DNA of 35,337 nt from JBCBXA01 sp039816825 (GTDB taxonomy: Bacteria > Pseudomonadota > Alphaproteobacteria > Rhizobiales > Rhizobiaceae), in assembly GCA_039816825.1 (NCBI GenBank), contig JBCBXA010000024.1:1-35337 (forward strand), written 5' to 3'. Shown here piece after piece: positions 26,201 through 34,556 of the stretch (positions are counted from its first letter, which is position 1; each line of letters opens with the position of its first letter). Below the pieces are notes generated by a model. That model had not been told where the DNA came from, searched no databases, and saw only the letters and a list, made by a program, of their open reading frames with translations. The position numbers and the translations under genes were made by a program.

Positions 26201-26465
26201 CTTCCTGGGCATATTTCCCCTCATCATTGAGACCAGCCTGCAAGCGCAGTTCCTCATTCCGCTGGCGGTTTCCATCGGCTTTGGCGTTCTGTTTGGAACG
26301 GTGATCATCATCCTCGCTGTGCCGGCGTTCTTCATCGCGCAATCTCGCCTGTTCTTCACATATCGCAAACCCGAGATCGAAGCAGACACGGCAAGAGAAC
26401 AGACGCCCGCTCCACTCAAACAGGACAACGAACAGCCCGATGCGCTTTTGATTGCCGCCGAATGA
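23235..26465 (+). CDS. RND-family efflux permease
   Basis: The 1076-residue inner-membrane transporter has the standard 12-helix RND plan: a first helix near residues 15-32, a large periplasmic loop, helices 2-6, a second loop, and helices 7-12. The proton-relay region of helix 4 reads GIVVDNAIVISEK, with Asp398 kept and the second acidic position Asn, as in many HAE-type relatives. Helix 10 (GVVINNSLVMID) lacks the Lys of AcrB. It should expel hydrophobic or toxic compounds using the proton gradient; the substrate is unknown. The frame is open further upstream, but the ATG at 23235, one base after the adaptor stop, is the sensible start. Confidence 0.95.
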   Translation: MNGLLKWMALHPVAANLTMLIVLIGGALFAVNASQTTFPEFELDTVSIVVPYPGASPEEVTQSIVRPIEDQLASVDGIDEINATAREGSASVSVSFLAGEEITEKLDDVKTEIDRISIFPADAEEPVVVRASSTSRVIEIAIHGEVSRDLLAVTAERLKDELALLDSVSFVETQNIPDRELFVEFDRDTLAAYQLTLSEVAAIIGANSLELPGGDLDSSALSVPVRTIGRNFDADDFGSIVIRSTPSGAQVQLRDIATIRDDFADDDIKQVYAGVPAVTVNVFRVGEEQVLEVAEAVRTYLADEFEASLPPGVSASIWQDESVVLQSRLDLLIKNAFTGLLLVVICLALFLDVRLAFLSAVNITIAFAGTFIAMSFLGTSINMMSLFGFILAIGIVVDNAIVISEKIFTNGEGGMDRKDAAVRGVQRVAVPVIFSAVTTIVAFTPLLQMPSPLGDFLIDIPSIVIMVVTLSLLASLIILPNNLASLNFGSDYRSPLAFRPLVWIRSLVDRLLQAFIRGPLDAALRFVTRRFIVPIAGVVAAMILTVGLVAHGYVKFEFFPSIDGEFVIANIDLVDGTSLEQTETVTERLRVAALEAADEVSEIYNMAVPVIENINIVVGRGAAGGGPFGGAPGTGSSVANVVVQIIAPEQRAWPTAEFETVWVDRIGDIAGLNSLTVTSSLVDAGKAVSLELSMPDGADIQPVVADIRAKLRAIPGVFGIQDDKSAGRPEYTLALRPEARLYGVTVSDLAQQVRSGFFGIEATRVQRGSDDLKINVRYIDEDRQDLSDLLQTDIRTSQGTFVPLSAVAQIEESTAPTEILRRNGRTITTVTADVDTAAATAQQVNAILRDELLPELNERYDGLIIDFGGEQRTQAETGAALGTATAVALFVIFALLALIFRSYVQPVVVMIAIPLGLIGAVLGHYIIGVSLGLLSIFGIIGLAGVVINNSLVMIDLYNEKLADGLDTRSAVIEGTKDRFRPILLTSLTTFLGIFPLIIETSLQAQFLIPLAVSIGFGVLFGTVIIILAVPAFFIAQSRLFFTYRKPEIEADTAREQTPAPLKQDNEQPDALLIAAE

Positions 26466-26481
26466 GCCAGGAGACAATCGC

Positions 26482-26868
26482 ATGACCAGAAGAGGACTCG
26501 TCTCAGCGGGTATCGTTCTCGCCACAAGCTTGTTGACGATTATTCTCTTGGCAGCCGGTGGGCAGAAGCTCTTGGGCACCCAAGAGATGATCACGGTGTT
26601 CGATCAAATCGGGATCGGTCAATGGTTCCGATGGTTCACCGGGCTGTGGGAAGTTACAGCGGCGGCTTTGTTGATGGATGAGCGTTCACGGCTGGCCGGT
26701 ATAGCAATGGCTGGGGCTTTGTGCGTCGGAGCCCTTGTGGCTCATTCCGTCATTGGCGGCAGTTTCGTTCCAGCGTTTATGCTGCTCGCCATCACCTCGC
26801 TCATTGCATGGTCGGATCGATATGTTGGCGAGCTTCCTCTCAAGACGGCTGGGGTAAGGAATGCCTGA
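26482..26868 (+). CDS. DoxX-like small membrane protein A
   Basis: The 128-residue protein has four membrane helices and the DoxX-type layout: VLATSLLTIILLAAGGQKLLG, then FDQIGIGQWFRWFTGLWEV, a third and a fourth helix. DoxX-family members have been linked to redox stress and quinone-associated functions; this one is unassigned. AGGAGA precedes the ATG at 26482 by eight bases, only 16 bases after the permease stop, so it belongs to the efflux operon. It overlaps the next gene. Confidence 0.8.
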   Translation: MTRRGLVSAGIVLATSLLTIILLAAGGQKLLGTQEMITVFDQIGIGQWFRWFTGLWEVTAAALLMDERSRLAGIAMAGALCVGALVAHSVIGGSFVPAFMLLAITSLIAWSDRYVGELPLKTAGVRNA

Positions 26869-27244
26869 ACGAAGCCGCCAACCGCTACTCGAAGCCGTCT
26901 GCCTCGTGCTCCAGTTTGGGCTGGCCGCCCTGTGCGTTATGGCATCCATCGGAAAGCTGATTGGATTCAGCTCGAACGCGTACATGCAGACCCTGGTTGG
27001 TCTGTCGATGGAGCAGTTCGTTGCGGTGGGCCTGGTCCAGTTTGGAGCTGCACTTGCGCTCATTATTCCCCAAACCAGTCGCTACGGTGCGGTTTTGGTG
27101 GCCGCACTGATGTTTGGCGCAAACAAGGTCTTTTTGTACGGCACCGGGGATTTCACGCCCAGTGCAGCAATTTTCATCTTCTGTGCTGCGCTTGCGCTGG
27201 CTGCCTTGCGTTGGGAAAGCACAATGAGCCTGCGCGCATCCTGA
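26861..27244 (+). CDS. DoxX-like small membrane protein B
   Basis: The 127-residue protein has four predicted helices and the same layout as its upstream neighbour (LVLQFGLAALCVMASIGKLIG ... LVGLSMEQFVAVGLVQFGAAL). It is probably a diverged paralogue. Its ATG lies inside the end of the preceding gene (eight-base overlap, ATGCCTGA), indicating translational coupling. As the last gene of the efflux operon, it may form a heteromer with DoxX-like protein A. Function is not known. Confidence 0.78.
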   Translation: MPERSRQPLLEAVCLVLQFGLAALCVMASIGKLIGFSSNAYMQTLVGLSMEQFVAVGLVQFGAALALIIPQTSRYGAVLVAALMFGANKVFLYGTGDFTPSAAIFIFCAALALAALRWESTMSLRAS

Positions 27245-27575
27245 AAGTAGCTTGAAGCTGATCGTCGCTGTTTGGAAATTGAGCCTCAAGTGTCAGTTGT
27301 CGCTGTGAGTATCAAACGCCAGAGGCGTCAAGCTCCAATCCTGCCCAACACGGTCCATTGGCAAGTCCCCTCTGCCTCACAAGTAAGTTCAGCTGAGCTG
27401 TCGATCAGCAAGACCCATCGACTGTGGGGCGTCCAGGAATTGTACGCAGAAGTGAATTGACCTAGTCTTCCGCTAGGGAATTTACTCCCAATGCCATCTC
27501 TAGGTTCACACCAGTCGTTTGTCGGTCTGAAGGTATTGAGCCGAGCCATATGTGCTGGATGCGGAGACTCGAAGG
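27245..27575. other. Intergenic region before the secreted-protein locus
   Basis: I see no convincing gene in about 330 bases. A small palindrome TTGAG-C-CTCAA occurs near 27280, and CCTAG-N7-CTAGG near 27460-27478; neither has a T-run. It probably holds the promoter of the secreted-protein pair, but no clear -35/-10 is visible. Confidence 0.4.
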
Positions 27576-29573
27576 ATGATCTCGATGCGATCCTCTGGAT
27601 CGACTTTGAAGGTGTTAGTGTTCCTAGCGGCGCTCATGGCGTTGAAAGCGACTGCAGCTCATGCAGTAAGTTTCGATCAGCCGTCACTCATCTCCATTCG
27701 AGACGGCAGTGTCTTCCTCGACCGGCGTTTGGTGCTCCGGCCCGCCGAGGAACTCAAGGCTCTCTTTCGGTCAGGGCAACTCTCAAACTTCTCGCGACCC
27801 GAACAATCCGTTTCGAGACCCGGTTTAAGCAGAGCGGAAATGGCTTCCGCACTTCAAGACGCCTATCGGAGTTTCGAAGCTGCCAACACTTACTTCAACA
27901 GCCAGCCCACCGATACCTACAAATTCCAGCTGACGGACGAAGCTGAAAAGTCGACATGGGGATACCATGAACGGGTTGGCTATGCGGGCAGCCTTCAGGT
28001 TATCGCCGCCTTGGGCAATGAGCGTGACGCGCAGGAGTTGCTCGACAAGGCTATGACGCTGACCGGCACGTCAACGCAACGGCGCGCTAGCCAACTGGTC
28101 GTCGCAGCCATGGCGTTGTTGGTGCGGGCTGAGTTTTCGATGTTAGAGATCGAACAATTGGTCTCGTCCTACGCCGGTTTAGAGAATGGCGACGTGCATT
28201 CAAGCCTGCTTATCGAGGCAGCCAGGTATGGCTCTCGATCCGCCTACGATGATCTGGTCGACATCATTGCCATCAATCGAAATGTGGCCGGTTGGTCCGA
28301 CACTGTTGCCGGCGCCGCAATCGCGGTTCTCTTCTCTCGCGAGAATGAACACGTCTTGGATCTGGCTCTTGATTTTGTAAGGCTTCATCACAGTTCTATC
28401 GCTCCGGGTGCGGGCAGCGAGCCAGTCAGCGACACGCTTGCCGGTGTGACCGCGCTCCTTCACACCAACTCGGCTTACCTCTACGCCGCCGCATTCGCTT
28501 CAGGCGACCAGCGCAAGGTTCTCAACACGGGGTTCTTGCCTTCAGGTTCAACCGTGTTTCTCGCGCCAGCCTTCGAAAACCCAATCGACGTGGCCAATCA
28601 CAGCTATGGGGTTTTGGGAGGCGAACTGAGAGACGTTCACAGGAGCTGGCACAAGTTCACCGTTTGCAGCTTGCTGAAGGCACGCGGTGCTGAAGACATC
28701 GCTGAAATAGAGGATGACCTCTGGCGTTTGTACTACGACTGGTATCCCTTCATCGGCGGCAACAACGAATTCATGCGCCAGCGCATGCCAGCCTATCTTG
28801 TTGGAGCCGCTCGCGCGTACTGCCGCATCGATGAAACCGCCGCGAGAATCTACGACTGGTCGCGCAGGGTGAACGACGTCGTTCTTCCCAGCTATATCGA
28901 GGCGACAGCGTTCACCGCGACAGAGCACATCAATGAGTTTCTTGCAGGAGGCGAAAAGGCGGCCGGCGCCTTGTCCATGCTGGATTTCTACTCTGTCGAT
29001 GAGGTTCGGGAAGCGGTCAATCAGCTGGGAAATGCGGCTGGGAAAGAGGTCCGGGACCTGTTGGCCCAAAAACAAGTTCTCGCCCCCAATCTCGTCGCAC
29101 GCATCAATGTTTCCATGCACACCGATCACCAATATCTGGTCATGCGCGACTTCGATCCTCCCAGCGGAAAGACAGCCGAGCCATTGTGGATGGGCCTCGA
29201 AGCGACGCTGGCTGTCAGAGCGCTGAACGATCGGCGTTTTGTCGGGGTAACGCTGTCGACCTTGCGCCATGCTGTGAACGGTCTGGCTGCGAAGATCTCT
29301 GGCCGGCTGGATCGCTCAGACGCGTATTTGGAAAACGCCGGACGTCGGCTGATCGACAATGTGCGGATAAGAAGGGCGAGTGGTTCTCAGGATCTCAATT
29401 TCATTCAAACAAGCAGGGCCGGGCAACATATCTTCGAGATACCGCTGGAAGCGTTCCAGCGCGATGCTGTCATTGATGTGTATTTCGCCAGTGTCCTGAA
29501 CCTCGACCCCATCAGCGTTCCTCTGGCGAGCACCAGGTCGATGATCGATGAGGAATTCCGATCCCATCGCTGA
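27576..29573 (+). CDS. Large secreted protein of unknown family (partner of the kinase-like protein)
   Basis: The 665-residue protein begins with a classic Sec signal peptide (MRSSGSTLKVLVFLAALMAL then ATAAHA, cleavage near VSF). The mature part is largely helical for about 450 residues, with repeated Leu/Ala-rich helices suggestive of a solenoid. The last 150 residues are more beta-like. No catalytic motif is recognised. GGAG precedes the ATG at 27576 by nine bases; ATG 27585 is also possible, and GTG 27552 lengthens the N-terminus without benefit. It is 43 bases upstream of the kinase-like gene, so the two are probably co-transcribed and exported together. I cannot assign a function. Confidence 0.75.
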   Translation: MISMRSSGSTLKVLVFLAALMALKATAAHAVSFDQPSLISIRDGSVFLDRRLVLRPAEELKALFRSGQLSNFSRPEQSVSRPGLSRAEMASALQDAYRSFEAANTYFNSQPTDTYKFQLTDEAEKSTWGYHERVGYAGSLQVIAALGNERDAQELLDKAMTLTGTSTQRRASQLVVAAMALLVRAEFSMLEIEQLVSSYAGLENGDVHSSLLIEAARYGSRSAYDDLVDIIAINRNVAGWSDTVAGAAIAVLFSRENEHVLDLALDFVRLHHSSIAPGAGSEPVSDTLAGVTALLHTNSAYLYAAAFASGDQRKVLNTGFLPSGSTVFLAPAFENPIDVANHSYGVLGGELRDVHRSWHKFTVCSLLKARGAEDIAEIEDDLWRLYYDWYPFIGGNNEFMRQRMPAYLVGAARAYCRIDETAARIYDWSRRVNDVVLPSYIEATAFTATEHINEFLAGGEKAAGALSMLDFYSVDEVREAVNQLGNAAGKEVRDLLAQKQVLAPNLVARINVSMHTDHQYLVMRDFDPPSGKTAEPLWMGLEATLAVRALNDRRFVGVTLSTLRHAVNGLAAKISGRLDRSDAYLENAGRRLIDNVRIRRASGSQDLNFIQTSRAGQHIFEIPLEAFQRDAVIDVYFASVLNLDPISVPLASTRSMIDEEFRSHR

Positions 29574-29582
29574 AGGGCGAGC

Positions 29583-29595
29583 GTTTGGTCCAAAC
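29583..29595. promoter_or_regulatory. Short palindrome between the two secreted-protein genes
   Basis: GTTTGG-T-CCAAAC is a perfect palindrome with one central base, in the 43-base gap between the genes. It could be a binding site or an RNA hairpin, but could also be chance. Confidence 0.25.
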
Positions 29596-29616
29596 CCTAG
29601 GTGAGCGGCTGGCAAA

Positions 29617-32600
29617 ATGGAGCAACTTTCAATGAGGCAAGGTCTGTTTTCGAAGCTGCGTTTAGCACTGTTTGCAACTGTTTTCGCCAGCTCCACCGGG
29701 CAAGCCATTGCAGACGTCTGCCATATCGTAGGCCGAGGCATTCTCGGCGATCCCATTGAGCTGGTTTTGCGCTGGCCGCTCGATATTGACCGCCCTCCCG
29801 AGTTCTTGGAGCGGCCCGCCGAGCCAGAAACAGCGGCCTCCCTCGACGATCTGTTTTCCGACTCCTCTTCTGCATCAAGCCAGAACGGTTGTGAGGGCGG
29901 GGGTATTGTCGGTGCGCTCAATTGTGAGGTGGTGCAGCCGATCAAGGATCGAGATGCCGACTCCAGCCCAACGGAGTCACTGAAATCCGATACAGAATCA
30001 AAGCAGCTGGCAGGCACCGGCACCGGCTCCGACGCCGCTATCAACGGTGGTGAAGGGCAGGCGGACTACGAGAAATTTGCCTATGCAACTGTGTCCATGC
30101 GTCCGGTCGTCTATCCGGGCAGCCCCATGGCGATGTTCCTCGCGCATGAGAACACGGAGTATCGCCTGGATCGCTCGAAGGCTGACACCAAACTGCTCGA
30201 TCAGATCCGTGGAGACATGGCTGCCGTTTCAACGGCCTTTCGCCAAGAAAAGATTGAGCTGTCCGACCAGGGCTTGACTGCGCTTGTGTCAGGGCAAAGC
30301 TGGGCGTCACCCGGGCTCTCCAAGCTGGTCGATGGATTGCGGACGCCCAAGACGGATTTCTCGCTTGAAAGCCAAATTCAGTTTCCTGATCGGTGCCGCG
30401 ACCTGCTGCGCACCGAAGCGGCAGCAGCCGAGGCGGCTGCAGCGGTCGGGCCTTTGCGTGAAAAGCTCAAGAGATTGCGCGATCGCCAGCGCATCCTTGG
30501 CCGTGCCAAGCCTGAAAAAATCGTGGAGGAAATCGCCGATCTGAAGCAGAGAAGAGCTGACCTGGTTGCCGCTGGATTGCCCACCAAACAAATCGACAAT
30601 GAGATCAGGGCGGCAGAGAATTTTCTCGAGGAGGTCGAGCGTTATGACCCCTGGTATGGCGACAGAAGCATCCTCCATGGAACGAGCGGCAAGACCAAAC
30701 TCGCCAATCAGATCGCCGCTTTGGAACGCCAGATCGGGCAGGCGTCACAACCGGCCAACATGCTGTCCAGAAGAGCGGACCGGTTGCGAAAGGAGCTTCA
30801 AGGTGAAGTCCATGCGGCTGAAGTCGCAGCCATCAAGGGCAATCCGGATCTGCTCAAGGCCGAAACCACCAGTCGCGTTCAGAAGGCGCGGGAGGCCTTT
30901 CGTGACATTCGAAACATTCAGAAGGACCGTGCCGATGCCATTGCGGCTTATCGTGATGGCATGAAGAATTTCGACCGGCGCATTGCAGCGGCACCTGATG
31001 ATGCATCCCGGGATGAGCTGATCAAGGCTCGGGAGCGCTATGAGGGACTATACAATCAGTGGACTGACCAGTCCCAAGGCCTGTTGGCCAGTCGCCACAA
31101 GGATCTAAGCCGCACGCTCAATGAGAACCAAGAGGATGGTATCGGGCCGAGCTCGGTGGACGACATTTACGTCATGTCGCAGAAGCAGGGTCTCGATACG
31201 GTGGAGTATTTTGACACTCTTGACCCTGAGCAGCGGTTTGGGCGCGCAGCCGAGCGCGCAAGAGCCGAGCAAGAGACGCTCGGCGGAACATCAACGGGCG
31301 GTGACTCCGGTTGGTGGCAGGTGGCGGAAGACACTGCATCGATAGCGATGCAGGACGCGCAGCGGGTCCACCTGTCTCCTTCGGAAATCCGGGAAAAGCT
31401 GACCGCCATCGCGGAAGGAAAGACAACCCCTGCCGAAGCCTTCAAAGATCAGATTGAGTTTGCAGAGCGCTATGGCCACTACGCGAAAGGGTCCGCAAAG
31501 GGCGCTGTCAAAGGCTTATTCGACATAGGCGATCTGGCCTACAAGGGCTCCTCCTACCAGATGGAGGTGTTCGAGAATGCGTTGGAAGAGTCGCTCTCGG
31601 ACATTACCGGAGAACCCGTCAAGATCGATTATTTCGGGAACCGTCAGCACCGAGCGCTTGATAAGTTTGCAGAGGGTGCCGGTAAGGTCGTTGATAACGT
31701 TCTCAAGCGCAGCAAACTCAGACATAGCGTCCAGACCGATGAGAATGGCGTGGTTTCTCTCAACGACGTTTGGGAGGATCCGGGGCGCATAGCCGACTTC
31801 TATTTTAGCAATTCCGGCGTGAGTGAATTCGCCAATTCACAGGCCGGTAGGGTGATCACTGATGTGACCAATTTGGCGGGCCAGCAGGTTGGCACGTCGA
31901 TCAACACGGTGAACAAGGGTGGTGAGGCCGCTCTCCGGAGCCTCATTGGGAAGACGGGTGAAACGGTCACTGAGATCGCAGACTTAGGAGTCGCTGGCGC
32001 AGGCACCGCTGCAAGGATAACCGAGACTGCGACAGACCTGGCTAAGTCACTGAGGCGATTGGAAGACGGCGTGGTGATCGCTAAGGCCGATGTTCCAACA
32101 GCCGTCAGAGCACCTGATTTAACCCAGGCGGTCTCAAACCCTTCGACACTGGCAAACCCGAGTTTGGCCGACGTGCCAGAAGCCCTTCAGCCAACCGCGC
32201 GTTTGGAGAACCCGCTTGAGCCGGTGGCCAATCCGATTGATGACTTTACAGCCAGAGTTCCAGGCGATGCACCATCGTCTCGCCTCGACCTGTCCAACGT
32301 GCCAGATGCGTTGAAGCCGACAGAGCGGCTGCCCCGCAACCGGGTCTTGCAAGACCCGGATGAGAAGACGGCGGAGCTTGACCTCGACATCCCGCCACCG
32401 GCAGCGGCACCAAGGGGTGATCGGCCAGCGGAACGGTTTGATCGCGCCAGGATTACCGAAGAACCCGCCGATACGTCGCGCCTCGCTGCTCGCGAAGCAG
32501 GCTCTTCGTCTCCGGGTGACCGAACCGATGTTCTTGAGATCGAGGTTCCACCACCTGCAAATCGGTCCGGGATCGCCGATAAGCTCAACGCCAATACCAA

Positions 32601-34497
32601 CGCGCGAGCCACGCCAGAAGAGATAGCGACAAAGAGGCCCGACAATTACGCCAAAGCCCGGCCACCATTGCCGCGTTTGCGCCGTTCTGCCGACCGTGCA
32701 GTTTCGTCAGACAGCTCTGCTCCACTGGCACAACCATCCGTGCAGCCTGGCAATGCGCTGGATGATCAAGTGGCACCTGGTGACATCGCTCTTGCCCGAC
32801 CGGAAAATTATGCGCGGGCCAAACCTCCTGCGCCGCGCCTGGGTCGCGCATCTGAGCCAAGGGCATCATTAGAGGGCTCAACCACCGCCGTGCCGCTATC
32901 GCCGTCGCGAAACGATGCGCTGGGAACTCAACCAACCATCGATGAGATCGTGGCCGCGCGACCTGAAAACTACGCCAGAGCTCGGCCCCCACAGCCGCGT
33001 TTGCGCTCTTCTGCAGACAGGCCAGCTGCGACAGAACTGCCCGATGCAATCATGATCCCGAAACCGCGGACGGCCCGACCAACGGCGGAGTCCGTAACTC
33101 CGAAGCCGGCGCTGCCTGACCCGGTTATGATACCCAAGCCAGCCCAACCGGCACGAGTGGCGACCACTCCGACAGCGCGGCCAAACCAGCCCCTCACCGC
33201 ACGTGCAAACCCAGAAACACCAAAGCCAAACACCGCGCGTGACTTTGACCCGAATGGTGAAACGCTCGAGATGGAACGCCCAAGACCGGCAGACCCTTTC
33301 GATGCAGACGGTGATGGCAATTTCGGTCTCAATGACGAGCTTGCCCGTCAACTTCTGGAGCCAAGAACCAAACGCACCCGAGATGAGGTGATACTGAACT
33401 CCAGACATTTGGCCGACAGGTTGGAGATTGATGGGCCCTTGGCGGCAAGAGAGTTGTCTGCAGCGGAAGTTGGTGTGGATGCCGCAACGCCTTTTCAGGC
33501 AAACTTGTCGTCGATTGCAGACGATCTGCCGATACTCGACGCTTCCGCCACCGGGCCAGGTTATACGGTCGCGGGAAATATTGGTGCCAAACACGGATCT
33601 GTTCGCAAACAGGCGGAGAATTCTCAGATCCAGATCAGAACACCGAACGGCCAGACGAAGACCTACAGGATTGGCGAGAAGTTGGGCGATGGCGCCACTT
33701 CATCTGTCTATCAGTCCTTGGACGAGTTTGGGTTCCCCGATGGCAACGTGATCCGATTGACCGACGTGAGCCAAGATCGAGTTGGTCTGTTTCGGGACAT
33801 GACCGGAAAAGAGCTGCTGCGCGCGGTTGAAGCCAATTCTCCCTATTTCAGCACCTCTGGAGGCAGCAGTAAGCCCGACATTGTGAGGATAGGCTACGAT
33901 GACGTAGCCGTGTCCAGAGAGGCGGAGGTGGTGCCAGCTTCGGCGAAATTTGGCATGCGCAACAATGCGCAAACCAGCGGACCGCGGGAGCCCAACAAGC
34001 TGGAGAGCCTGACGATGCAGATGGCGATCCGTGACCTGAACAAACAGGGTTTAGCCTGGACGGATCACAAGCTGCAGAACTTCGCTCTGGTTGCGGACAC
34101 AAACTCGCCCACCGGATACAGAATGGTGATCTTTGACACCGGATCCATCATTCCCATGAAGGGTCTCAACGCCGCCGGCCGTGCTTCCAATGCCCGCCAT
34201 GTCCAGGCCCATTTCGACCGTCCGACAGACGGATCAAAAAACCACTTCATGACCCTGCTGGACTCCAACTTGACCAACCGGATGGACCGCACTCCGTTTG
34301 GCCGAAAGCTGGACGAACTCGGAGGAGAGCATCGGCTAGCTGTCTCCTCGCACGGCAAGAACCGCGGACGCGATGAGTATTTCCGTCTGTCGCAGATGTC
34401 TGATGCTGAACTAAACCACTACATTCAATCCGACACAGACTTGCGGGCGTTGCTCGAAGGACAAGGCAAATCAACCGAGGATGTGCTCATCAGATAA
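29617..34497 (+). CDS. Giant secreted protein with C-terminal kinase-like domain
   Basis: The intact frame codes for 1626 residues. A signal peptide (FSKLRLALFATVFASSTGQ, cleavage about residue 32) is followed by a Ser/Asp-rich region (55-150), a coiled-coil region (about 265-520), Gly/Ala-rich stretches (about 620-645 and 750-815), and a Pro-rich linker (about 830-1225) with a 54-residue triple repeat. An EF-hand-like loop DADGDGNFGLND (1229-1240) and the final domain (about 1340-1626) complete it. That domain has kinase hallmarks: glycine loop LGDGATSSVY (1356-1365), D1483-x-K1485-x-x-N1488 in the catalytic loop, and D1507-T-G in the DFG position. The VAIK-type Lys appears replaced by Arg1380 in VIRL. 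A phosphotransferase or effector role is inference. The start is ATG 29617 or 29632. Confidence 0.78.
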   Translation: MEQLSMRQGLFSKLRLALFATVFASSTGQAIADVCHIVGRGILGDPIELVLRWPLDIDRPPEFLERPAEPETAASLDDLFSDSSSASSQNGCEGGGIVGALNCEVVQPIKDRDADSSPTESLKSDTESKQLAGTGTGSDAAINGGEGQADYEKFAYATVSMRPVVYPGSPMAMFLAHENTEYRLDRSKADTKLLDQIRGDMAAVSTAFRQEKIELSDQGLTALVSGQSWASPGLSKLVDGLRTPKTDFSLESQIQFPDRCRDLLRTEAAAAEAAAAVGPLREKLKRLRDRQRILGRAKPEKIVEEIADLKQRRADLVAAGLPTKQIDNEIRAAENFLEEVERYDPWYGDRSILHGTSGKTKLANQIAALERQIGQASQPANMLSRRADRLRKELQGEVHAAEVAAIKGNPDLLKAETTSRVQKAREAFRDIRNIQKDRADAIAAYRDGMKNFDRRIAAAPDDASRDELIKARERYEGLYNQWTDQSQGLLASRHKDLSRTLNENQEDGIGPSSVDDIYVMSQKQGLDTVEYFDTLDPEQRFGRAAERARAEQETLGGTSTGGDSGWWQVAEDTASIAMQDAQRVHLSPSEIREKLTAIAEGKTTPAEAFKDQIEFAERYGHYAKGSAKGAVKGLFDIGDLAYKGSSYQMEVFENALEESLSDITGEPVKIDYFGNRQHRALDKFAEGAGKVVDNVLKRSKLRHSVQTDENGVVSLNDVWEDPGRIADFYFSNSGVSEFANSQAGRVITDVTNLAGQQVGTSINTVNKGGEAALRSLIGKTGETVTEIADLGVAGAGTAARITETATDLAKSLRRLEDGVVIAKADVPTAVRAPDLTQAVSNPSTLANPSLADVPEALQPTARLENPLEPVANPIDDFTARVPGDAPSSRLDLSNVPDALKPTERLPRNRVLQDPDEKTAELDLDIPPPAAAPRGDRPAERFDRARITEEPADTSRLAAREAGSSSPGDRTDVLEIEVPPPANRSGIADKLNANTNARATPEEIATKRPDNYAKARPPLPRLRRSADRAVSSDSSAPLAQPSVQPGNALDDQVAPGDIALARPENYARAKPPAPRLGRASEPRASLEGSTTAVPLSPSRNDALGTQPTIDEIVAARPENYARARPPQPRLRSSADRPAATELPDAIMIPKPRTARPTAESVTPKPALPDPVMIPKPAQPARVATTPTARPNQPLTARANPETPKPNTARDFDPNGETLEMERPRPADPFDADGDGNFGLNDELARQLLEPRTKRTRDEVILNSRHLADRLEIDGPLAARELSAAEVGVDAATPFQANLSSIADDLPILDASATGPGYTVAGNIGAKHGSVRKQAENSQIQIRTPNGQTKTYRIGEKLGDGATSSVYQSLDEFGFPDGNVIRLTDVSQDRVGLFRDMTGKELLRAVEANSPYFSTSGGSSKPDIVRIGYDDVAVSREAEVVPASAKFGMRNNAQTSGPREPNKLESLTMQMAIRDLNKQGLAWTDHKLQNFALVADTNSPTGYRMVIFDTGSIIPMKGLNAAGRASNARHVQAHFDRPTDGSKNHFMTLLDSNLTNRMDRTPFGRKLDELGGEHRLAVSSHGKNRGRDEYFRLSQMSDAELNHYIQSDTDLRALLEGQGKSTEDVLIR
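32611..33096 (+). repeat. Three tandem 162-bp units in the proline-rich linker
   Basis: The motif RP[DE]NYA[KR]A[RK]PPxPRL recurs at codons 1007, 1061 and 1115, exactly 54 residues (162 bp) apart. Units run roughly over residues 999-1160. The surrounding unit sequence is diverged, so this is an old tandem duplication within the linker of the kinase-like protein. Confidence 0.8.
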
Positions 34498-34556
34498 GCT
34501 GGCGCCCAGGGAAGGGCTCACATTGGCCGCTCTGTCGGTTGTCGAGATGCGATGGA

